The notes below the pieces were generated by a model, which had not been told where the DNA came from, ran no database searches, and was given only the letters and a program-made list of their open reading frames with translations. Of a DNA stretch of 64,000 nt, positions 58,183-64,000 are shown piece after piece. The stretch's first letter is position 1. Every line of letters begins with the position of its first letter. The position numbers and the translations under genes were made by a program. The stretch spans positions 1,899,520 to 1,963,519 of the forward strand of contig NZ_OY781460.1 in the NCBI RefSeq assembly GCF_963676855.1, read 5' to 3'. This DNA is from an uncultured Anaeromusa sp. (lineage in GTDB: Bacteria > Bacillota > Negativicutes > Anaeromusales > Anaeromusaceae).

Positions 58183-59838
58183 ATGACATGGGTTCAGACA
58201 TACGATCCGCTTGGTAATATTGTTGTCTCTGCTTTGGTAGCGGCTATTCCTCTTTTTATCATTCTTTTTATGCTGGGTGTAAGGAGGGCCAAGGGTCATG
58301 TAGCGGCCGCGTTTGGGTTGACCTCGGCGGTGCTTGTTTCGATTTTTGCCTGGGGCATGCCTGCAGGTTTTGCTATTAATTCCGTCTTGTATGGTGCCGC
58401 TTTTGGTATTTTCCCGATCGTCTGGATTGTTGTAACCGCCATTTGGGTGTACAACATGACGGTGGAATCTGGTGAATTTGAAATTATTAAAAATTCTTTG
58501 GCTTCCATTACTGATGACAGGCGTTTACAGGCCTTATTCATTGCCTTTGCTTTTGGTTCTTTTATTGAAGGCACTGCAGGCTTCGGTACTCCCGTAGCCA
58601 TTACGGCAGCTATGCTGACCGGCTTGGGCTTTAATCCGATCTATGCAGCTGGTATTTGCTTGATTGCCAATACGGCACCAGTGGCTTTCGGTGCTATCGG
58701 CATACCGGTAGTTGTGGCGGCGCAGGTAGCCAACCTGGATTTGATGCATGTCAGCCAGGTTGTTGGCCGCCAGTTGCCGTTCCTGTCCATCTTGGTTCCC
58801 TTGTGGTTGTGCGTGACCATGGCTGGTTGGAAACGGGCTATGGAAGTATTGCCGGCTTTGGTTGTAGCTGGTGTTTGCTTTGCAGGCACTCAGTTCTTCA
58901 CCTCCAACTATGTTAATGCCTATCTGCCGGATATCACCTCGGCAGTCGTGACCATTATCGGCCTTTTGATCTTCTTGAAAATTTGGAAACCTGCTACGAT
59001 TTGGAAATTCCCGGATGAAAAACAAAGCACCGAAGGTAAAGTTGAACTACAGTACAGCGTTGGCGAAGTGCTGCGCGCCTGGGCTCCTTACTTGATCTTA
59101 GCCCTCTTGGTGTTCTTGTGGGCAGATGACAAATTTATCGGTCTGAAAAAAGTTTTGGTGGATATTGATAAGCAAATGCCTTGGTTTGCGTTGCAGTGGC
59201 CGGGCTTGCACAACATGGTCATCAAGGCGGCACCGGTTGTGGCTAAAAACAGTCCTTACGGCGCCATTTACACGGTGAATCTTCTGTCTGCGGCCGGTAC
59301 GGCAATCTTTTTCTCCGGTTTGCTTTCCTTGTTGATTATCCCCAATTATGGTTTGGGACGTGCGATGACTTGCTTGGCTCGTACCACGAAGCAGTTGGTT
59401 TTCCCGATCTGCACCATTGCCATGATTCTCGGCTTGGCGTATATTATGAACTTCTCGGGCATGAGCTCCACCATGGGGCTCGCCTTTACCAAGACCGGGA
59501 CGTTGTTCCCCTTCTTCTCGCCGATTCTTGGCTGGCTGGGCGTATTCCTGACAGGCTCGGATACGTCGGCTAACGCGCTCTTTGGCAGCATGCAGCGTAC
59601 CGCTGCCGAACAAATTGGCGTAGATCCCTACTTGACAGTAGCGGCTAACTCCTCCGGCGGTGTTTGCGGCAAAATGATTTCCCCGCAAAGTATTTCCGTT
59701 GCGACGGCTGCCACCGGCATGGTCGGCCACGAAGGAGACATCTTCCGCTTTACTGTAGGACACAGTATTGCTATGTTGATCTTCATGTCCGTCTTAACGT
59801 ACTTGCAAGCGTATAGTTTGCATTGGATGCTACCTTAA
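58183..59838 (+). CDS. lctP: L-lactate permease, LctP family, copy 3
   Basis: A 551-aa transporter starting MTWVQTYDPLGN with ribosome binding site AAAGGAG. The family segments are TVESGEFEIIKNSLASIT, GSFIEGTAGFGTPVA, ANTAPVAFGAIG and LTGSDTSANALFGSMQ. It carries an extra 10 or so residues in one loop (KKVLVDIDKQMPWFALQWPG) compared with copies 1 and 2. It is followed by a terminator and then tatA. Confidence 0.92.
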   Translation: MTWVQTYDPLGNIVVSALVAAIPLFIILFMLGVRRAKGHVAAAFGLTSAVLVSIFAWGMPAGFAINSVLYGAAFGIFPIVWIVVTAIWVYNMTVESGEFEIIKNSLASITDDRRLQALFIAFAFGSFIEGTAGFGTPVAITAAMLTGLGFNPIYAAGICLIANTAPVAFGAIGIPVVVAAQVANLDLMHVSQVVGRQLPFLSILVPLWLCVTMAGWKRAMEVLPALVVAGVCFAGTQFFTSNYVNAYLPDITSAVVTIIGLLIFLKIWKPATIWKFPDEKQSTEGKVELQYSVGEVLRAWAPYLILALLVFLWADDKFIGLKKVLVDIDKQMPWFALQWPGLHNMVIKAAPVVAKNSPYGAIYTVNLLSAAGTAIFFSGLLSLLIIPNYGLGRAMTCLARTTKQLVFPICTIAMILGLAYIMNFSGMSSTMGLAFTKTGTLFPFFSPILGWLGVFLTGSDTSANALFGSMQRTAAEQIGVDPYLTVAANSSGGVCGKMISPQSISVATAATGMVGHEGDIFRFTVGHSIAMLIFMSVLTYLQAYSLHWMLP

Positions 59839-59850
59839 GCAATCGAATAG

Positions 59851-59886
59851 AGAAGGGCGGCAGGCGTAAGCCTGTCGCCCTTCTTA
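59851..59886 (+). terminator. Terminator after lactate permease 3
   Basis: A 15-bp perfect stem (59851-59865 with 59870-59884), loop GTAA. The T-run is short. Confidence 0.75.
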
Positions 59887-59964
59887 GTTGTCTTTTTTAT
59901 AGTTGAACGGTATAATGAAATACATGGATTTACGCAAGCGTTAGCAGAGAAGGGTTGTGGCAAT

Positions 59965-60186
59965 ATGTTCAGCTTTAGCATGCCTGAACTGGTTTTGATT
60001 TTAGTGATTGCTTTGGTCGTTTTTGGACCTGGAAAATTACCGGATGTTGGTAAAGCGTTAGGGCGGAGTTTGCAGGAGTTTCGCAAAGCGACTACCTTGG
60101 CAGGAGAAGAGACAAAGCCGGAAGAGTCTAAAACCATTGACGTGAAAGCCGTGGATAAGGAACAACAGGCACCGGAGAAAAAGTGA
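59965..60186 (+). CDS. tatA: Sec-independent translocase TatA
   Basis: A 73-aa subunit with one N-terminal helix ([20 protein letters not shown]), the [14 protein letters not shown] hinge, an amphipathic helix and a charged tail. TatA forms the pore of the twin-arginine system. It ends beside tatC; no TatB is present, as is usual in Firmicutes. Confidence 0.92.
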   Translation: MFSFSMPELVLILVIALVVFGPGKLPDVGKALGRSLQEFRKATTLAGEETKPEESKTIDVKAVDKEQQAPEKK

Positions 60187-60194
60187 GGTTGCGC

Positions 60195-60971
60195 ATGTCC
60201 GCAGATGATAAAGAACGTGAAGAGGAATCTCAGCCTACCGTAATCAATACGGAAACAGAGCTGGAAGCGCCGCAGGGGGAAGATGAAATGTCCCTTGTAG
60301 GGCATTTAGAAGAACTGCGCCGGCGGATTTTGATTGTCCTTGTCGCTGTGGCCGCAAGCTCCGGCGTTTGTTATTTTTATGCAGAACAACTGGTAGCTAT
60401 GATTACGGCCCCAGCAGGAAAATTATATTACTTAAATCCAATGGAAGCTTTTTTTGCTTATTTGAAGGTTTCGGTATTTTCCGGATTTTTGCTGGCTTTA
60501 CCGGTGGTGTTGTACCATGTATGGGCCTTTGTCGTTCCAGCGTTGACGCAAAGGGAGCGCAAGATGCTGTTGGTGCTTCTTCCATCGTCGGTGCTACTGT
60601 TTTTTGTAGGAATTTTATTTTCATACCTCCTTGTGTTGCCGGCGGCTACTCAATTTTTTATGGGCTTTGCTACGGAAACGCTAACGCCGATGTTTTCATT
60701 AGGACAGTATTTATCGTTTTTTGTTTCGATGCTGTTGCCTTTCGGCTTTGTGTTTGAACTGCCGTTGTTTGTGATTGTTTTGGCAAAAATGGGCATTATT
60801 ACGTCTGCTTTTTTACGGGCTAAACGCAAAGTGGTTTTGGTAGGTTCTTTTATTGTGGGTGCGATTATTTCGCCGACACCGGACGTGTTTACTCAGTCAA
60901 TGATTGCCATTCCCATTATTCTGCTTTATGAGGCGAGTTTGTGGGTGGTGCGTTATGTATTGCGCCGCTGA
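60195..60971 (+). CDS. tatC: Sec-independent translocase TatC
   Basis: A 258-aa membrane protein with six helices. The N-terminus is unusually long and acidic (about 35 residues), followed by MSLVGHLEELRRR, the TatC signature for the signal-peptide-binding loop. It also has YLNPMEAFFAYLKVS. ATG 60195 has GAGG seven bases upstream; the in-frame GTG 60183 overlaps the tatA end. It recognises twin-arginine signal peptides. Confidence 0.93.
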   Translation: MSADDKEREEESQPTVINTETELEAPQGEDEMSLVGHLEELRRRILIVLVAVAASSGVCYFYAEQLVAMITAPAGKLYYLNPMEAFFAYLKVSVFSGFLLALPVVLYHVWAFVVPALTQRERKMLLVLLPSSVLLFFVGILFSYLLVLPAATQFFMGFATETLTPMFSLGQYLSFFVSMLLPFGFVFELPLFVIVLAKMGIITSAFLRAKRKVVLVGSFIVGAIISPTPDVFTQSMIAIPIILLYEASLWVVRYVLRR

Positions 60972-60986
60972 CAAAAAAGGTATTGC

Positions 60987-61030
60987 AGCAGGGAAGAGCA
61001 TGCGGCGGGCGCATCCTTCCCTGCTTTTTA
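60987..61030 (+). terminator. Terminator after tatC
   Basis: AGCAGGGAAG (60987-60996) pairs with CTTCCCTGCT (61016-61025), with a GC-rich loop, followed by TTTTT. Confidence 0.75.
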
Positions 61031-61141
61031 GCGTTGAAAAAGCCTGCCGCAGAAACTGTTAATGCAGTGGTTTGAGGAAAAGATAAATTTACAGGACAAG
61101 GCGAAAGACATATTGGCTTTGATACGGAAAGGAGACTGCTT

Positions 61142-62602
61142 GTGGCCTATAATGATTTAAGGGAATTCATTCGCGATTTGGAGCAACGGGGGCTTTTAAA
61201 GCGCATTCAGACCGAAGTGGATTGTGATTTGGAGATTACGGAAATTACCGACCGCGTTTCTAAGATGACTGGGGAAAAAAATGTAGCGTTGCTTTTTGAA
61301 AATGTCAAAGGGCATACGATGCCGGTCTTAATGAATGCGTTTGGCAGCATGGAGCGAATGGCGCTGGCGTTGGGCGCGGAGAAGCTCGACGATATTGCTG
61401 AGGATATTGCGGAGATTTTTCGGTTGCCGCATATTTCGTTGCAAAACAAGCTTGATTTACTAAAGCTGATTCCGAAAGCCAAGAGTGCTATTAACTTTCC
61501 TAAGTATGTAAAGACGGGTCCGTGTAAAGAAGTTATTATTAAGGACGCCCCGACGCTGGAGGCGTTTCCTATCCTGCAATGTTGGCCAGACGACGCCGGC
61601 AAATTCATTACGTTGCCGCTGGTTTTTACTAAAAATCCTCGTAACGGCAAGCGCAACGTAGGCATGTATCGTATGCAGGTATTTGACGGACAGACTACAG
61701 GTATGCATTGGCACATTCATAAGAATGGCGCGGAAAACTTCCGGGCTCATCAGGAACTAGGGAAGGACCGCATTGAAGTGGCTGTGGCTATCGGCGCCGA
61801 TCCGGTGCTGACCTATTGTGCAACGGCTCCCTTGCCGAAGGATATCGATGAAATGGTATTTGCCGGCTTTTTGCGTAAAAAATCGGTGGAATTGGTGAAG
61901 TGCGAGACGGTGGACTTGGAAGTGCCTGCTCACGCGGAAATCATCTTGGAAGGGTATGTGATGCTGGATGAATTGCGCCGCGAAGGACCTTTCGGCGATC
62001 ATACAGGCTACTACTCGCTGGCTGACGAGTATCCGGTATTCCATATTACCTGCATTACCCACCGCAAGAACCCCATCTATCCGGCGACGATCGTCGGCAA
62101 GCCTCCCATGGAGGACTGCTACATGGCTAAGGCGACGGAACGAATTTTTCTACCTGTGTTGAAGTCGCAGCTGCCGGAGATTGTGGATATTAATCTGCCC
62201 TTGGCCGGCGTGTTTCACAACTGCGTGATGATTTCCATCAAAAAGAGCTTTCCTCAGCATGCTAAGAAAGTGATGCATGCCGTTTGGGGCATGGGCCAGA
62301 TGATGTTTACCAAGATGGTGATTGTTGTGGATGAGCATGTCAATGTCCAAGACGAGCAAGAAGTTTGGTGGCGCGTGTTTAACAACATTGACGCACGGCG
62401 TGACATTGTGATGGTGGACGGGCCTCTGGATGTGCTGGATCATTCGTCGCCTATGCCTAATTGGGGCACTAAGGTTGGTATTGACGCCACGAAAACCTGG
62501 CCGTCCGAAGGCTACAGCCGCGAATGGCCGGATGAGATTGTCATGTCTCAGGATGTAAAAGAACGAGTTGATGCGAAATGGAAGGAATTGAACCTTGAGT
62601 AA
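61142..62602 (+). CDS. UbiD-family decarboxylase, probable menaquinone-pathway enzyme (MqnL-like)
   Basis: A 486-aa prenylated-FMN-dependent decarboxylase. It shows GMHWHIHKNGAENF, EGPFGDHTGYYS and ITHRKNPIYPATIVGKPPMED, with the family's Glu-Arg-Glu-type active site implied. It begins with GTG 61142 after GGAGACTG. It overlaps the UbiA-like gene by 8 bp, an association seen for MqnL and MqnP of the futalosine menaquinone route. The classical ubiquinone enzyme is the other UbiD member, but a quinone with naphthoate headgroup fits this organism better. UbiX is not in the window. Confidence 0.83.
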   Translation: MAYNDLREFIRDLEQRGLLKRIQTEVDCDLEITEITDRVSKMTGEKNVALLFENVKGHTMPVLMNAFGSMERMALALGAEKLDDIAEDIAEIFRLPHISLQNKLDLLKLIPKAKSAINFPKYVKTGPCKEVIIKDAPTLEAFPILQCWPDDAGKFITLPLVFTKNPRNGKRNVGMYRMQVFDGQTTGMHWHIHKNGAENFRAHQELGKDRIEVAVAIGADPVLTYCATAPLPKDIDEMVFAGFLRKKSVELVKCETVDLEVPAHAEIILEGYVMLDELRREGPFGDHTGYYSLADEYPVFHITCITHRKNPIYPATIVGKPPMEDCYMAKATERIFLPVLKSQLPEIVDINLPLAGVFHNCVMISIKKSFPQHAKKVMHAVWGMGQMMFTKMVIVVDEHVNVQDEQEVWWRVFNNIDARRDIVMVDGPLDVLDHSSPMPNWGTKVGIDATKTWPSEGYSREWPDEIVMSQDVKERVDAKWKELNLE

Positions 62603-63443
62603 GATAAAAGCGCACATGGATAATATCGCCTTGTCGCATTCTGTATTCGCGCTGCCTTTCGCCTATATGGGGTTGGTGCTGGCATCGGGAGGCTGGCCTG
62701 CGGGCAGCGATCTTCTGTGGGTAACCGTTGCCATGGTGGGCGCCCGCAGTGCGGCATTGGCTTTGAACAATTTAATTGATTTAAAATATGACCGTATGCA
62801 TCCTCGATTTAAGGCTCGTCCGATGGTAACGGGCGCAGTAAAGCCTTGGGAAGCGGTGCTGTTAATTGCAGTCAGTATGGCGGTGTTCTTTTTTGCGGCC
62901 AGTCATTTGGACCCAATTTGCATTCCTTTGGCGCCGGTGGCTGTGATTCCATTTACGTTATATCCTTATATGAAGCGTATTTCTTGGACTTGCCATTTGG
63001 TGTTGGGGCTGGCTCTTTCGATCGCGCCTATCGGTGCATGGATGGCGGTAAAGGGTGAATTAACTGCGGCGATCGTGATTTTGGGTTTGGCGGTAGCGAT
63101 CTGGATTGCCGCGTTTGATGTTATTTACGGCAGCCAGGACGTGCTTTTTGACGGACGGCAGCGGCTACATTCCATGCCGCTGCGTTTCGGTTTGCGTCGG
63201 GCGTTGTTTTTTGCCAAGCTGATGCATGTATGCAGCATTATGTGCTTTGTACTTGCAGGCGCATTGTTTTCATTGTCTTGGCCGTACTACATAGGAGTGG
63301 CCTGCGCTGCGGCGGTGTTGGTGTACCAGCACCGCCTGGTGGAGCCTGATGATTTGAGCCAGGTGACGCAGGCGTATTTTATGCGCAACGGGTTAGTGAG
63401 TATTTTAGTATTTCTTTTTACGCTTGTAAGTCTTTACGTATAG
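62595..63443 (+). CDS. UbiA-family prenyltransferase (MqnP-like)
   Basis: A 282-aa membrane prenyltransferase with about eight helices. The first Asp motif is NNLIDLKYDRMHPRFKARP (NxxDxxxD, about residues 56-74), and the second is FDVIYGSQDVLFD. The start is TTG at 62595, inside the end of the UbiD-like gene. It would attach the polyprenyl chain made by the synthase at 54626 to the quinone headgroup. 4-hydroxybenzoate prenyltransferase is the alternative. Confidence 0.85.
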   Translation: MSKIKAHMDNIALSHSVFALPFAYMGLVLASGGWPAGSDLLWVTVAMVGARSAALALNNLIDLKYDRMHPRFKARPMVTGAVKPWEAVLLIAVSMAVFFFAASHLDPICIPLAPVAVIPFTLYPYMKRISWTCHLVLGLALSIAPIGAWMAVKGELTAAIVILGLAVAIWIAAFDVIYGSQDVLFDGRQRLHSMPLRFGLRRALFFAKLMHVCSIMCFVLAGALFSLSWPYYIGVACAAAVLVYQHRLVEPDDLSQVTQAYFMRNGLVSILVFLFTLVSLYV

Positions 63444-63459
63444 AAAAGGAGGCTTGTCG

Positions 63460-64000
63460 ATGAGCGCGCGTATTTTATCGGGAAAAGAATTTGCTCTGCA
63501 GATTAAAGAAGAAGTGCGACGGGACGCAGGAGCACTTCTGGAAAAGACAGGGGTGGTTCCCGGGCTGACTGTGGTGCTGGTCGGCGAGGATGCAGCTTCG
63601 CAGGTATATGTGAATAATAAGCACAAAGCGTGTCTGGAACTTGGCATTCGTTCGGATATTGTCCGTTTGCCGGAAACGGCGAGCAAGGAAGAGCTGCTAA
63701 CCGTGATCGAACGCTTGAACCACGATAAGGCGGTGCATGGAATCTTGGTACAGCTGCCGCTGCCCAAGGCTCTAAGGACGGTGGAGCAGGAAGTGCTGTT
63801 GGCTATCGATCCGGCGAAGGATGTGGATGGTTTTCACCCTCTCAATGCGGGACGCTTAGCAGTGGGAGACGAACATTTAGTTCCTTGTACGCCTGCAGGC
63901 TGCGTAAAAATGCTGGAGATGGCGGGGTTGGAAATCAAAGGTAAGCATGCTGTAATCATTGGCCGCAGCAACATTGTAGGCAAACCAATGGCGCAATTGC
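63460..64000 (+). CDS. folD: Methylenetetrahydrofolate dehydrogenase/cyclohydrolase FolD, cut by window end
   Basis: The first 180 codons of FolD. It interconverts methylene-, methenyl- and formyl-tetrahydrofolate with NADP. It shows VVLVGEDAASQVYVNNKHKA, with the catalytic Lys in YVNNKHK, then LVQLPLPK, PAKDVDGFHPLNAGRL and IGRSNIVGKPMA. ATG 63460 follows AAGGAGG. The C-terminal third lies beyond 64000. Confidence 0.94.
   Translation, partial: MSARILSGKEFALQIKEEVRRDAGALLEKTGVVPGLTVVLVGEDAASQVYVNNKHKACLELGIRSDIVRLPETASKEELLTVIERLNHDKAVHGILVQLPLPKALRTVEQEVLLAIDPAKDVDGFHPLNAGRLAVGDEHLVPCTPAGCVKMLEMAGLEIKGKHAVIIGRSNIVGKPMAQL

Overview
This 64 kb window reads as chromosome of an anaerobic, organic-acid-using Firmicute, most probably a member of the Negativicutes (Sporomusaceae-like; inference from gene content, no search was run). 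The pointers are a Tad pilus locus, a class I two-subunit fumarase beside a diheme-type SdhCAB/FrdCAB complex, a late menaquinone pair of the futalosine type (UbiD-like and UbiA-like), siroheme decarboxylase AhbAB, a DapL-type aminotransferase, nickel-pincer lactate racemase LarA and three separate LctP lactate permeases. No lactate dehydrogenase or hydrogenase gene lies in the window.

Layout. 1-5640: an Flp pilin gene of only 56 codons with its own strong promoter and terminator, then a Tad operon (TadE, TadG, CpaF ATPase, one TadC-type membrane protein, a DUF192 protein, a PilD-type prepilin peptidase). 5683-11315: a PrpR-type sigma-54 activator followed by a textbook -24/-12 promoter and a three-gene catabolic operon (MFS transporter, class III CoA-transferase, HMG-CoA-lyase-like enzyme). 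11469-12847: YqeC and a MocA-type nucleotidyltransferase. 13318-17846: housekeeping operons (thioesterase, MurI, a membrane protein, a CofE-like protein; then RNase PH, RdgB, YfcE). 17862-22639: fumarase and SdhCAB. 22729-22980: tRNA-Pro, Gly and Arg. 23210-27735: a periplasmic 5'-nucleotidase, then an M-box magnesium riboswitch controlling an MgtE-cytoplasmic-domain protein and an Nramp-related Mg2+ transporter. 27825-30885: a MarR regulator with two matching palindromic operators, a DapL-like aminotransferase and a diaminopimelate-decarboxylase-like gene with a 3' frameshift. 31016-35592: a TPR protein followed by two insertion sequences (IS3 and IS256 families) separated by about 12 bp. 35593-42816: a secreted protein, an esterase-like hydrolase, LarA, a probable intergenic repeat, a DUF362 ferredoxin protein, and a DUF3842-CooT-ABC-2 transporter cluster. 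42863-44959: tRNA genes on both strands around an EF-hand-like protein. 45107-52437: trigger factor, ClpP, ClpX, Lon, EngB, AhbA, AhbB. 52441-59838: three lactate permeases with long structured leaders, interrupted by a polyprenyl diphosphate synthase. 59965-64000: TatA, TatC, UbiD-like, UbiA-like, and the start of FolD, cut by the window edge.

How the parts fit. Lactate import (three LctP) and racemization (LarA) could feed a pathway ending in fumarase and a menaquinone-linked fumarate reductase or succinate dehydrogenase. The quinone would come from the prenyl synthase, UbiA-like and UbiD-like genes, and the heme for SdhC from the AhbAB route. The most system-like units are the sigma-54-controlled CoA-transferase/HMG-CoA-lyase operon, the DUF3842-CooT-ABC cluster, the MarR regulon with twin operators, the M-box/NRMT operon, and the structured leader with a small ORF in front of the first lactate permease.
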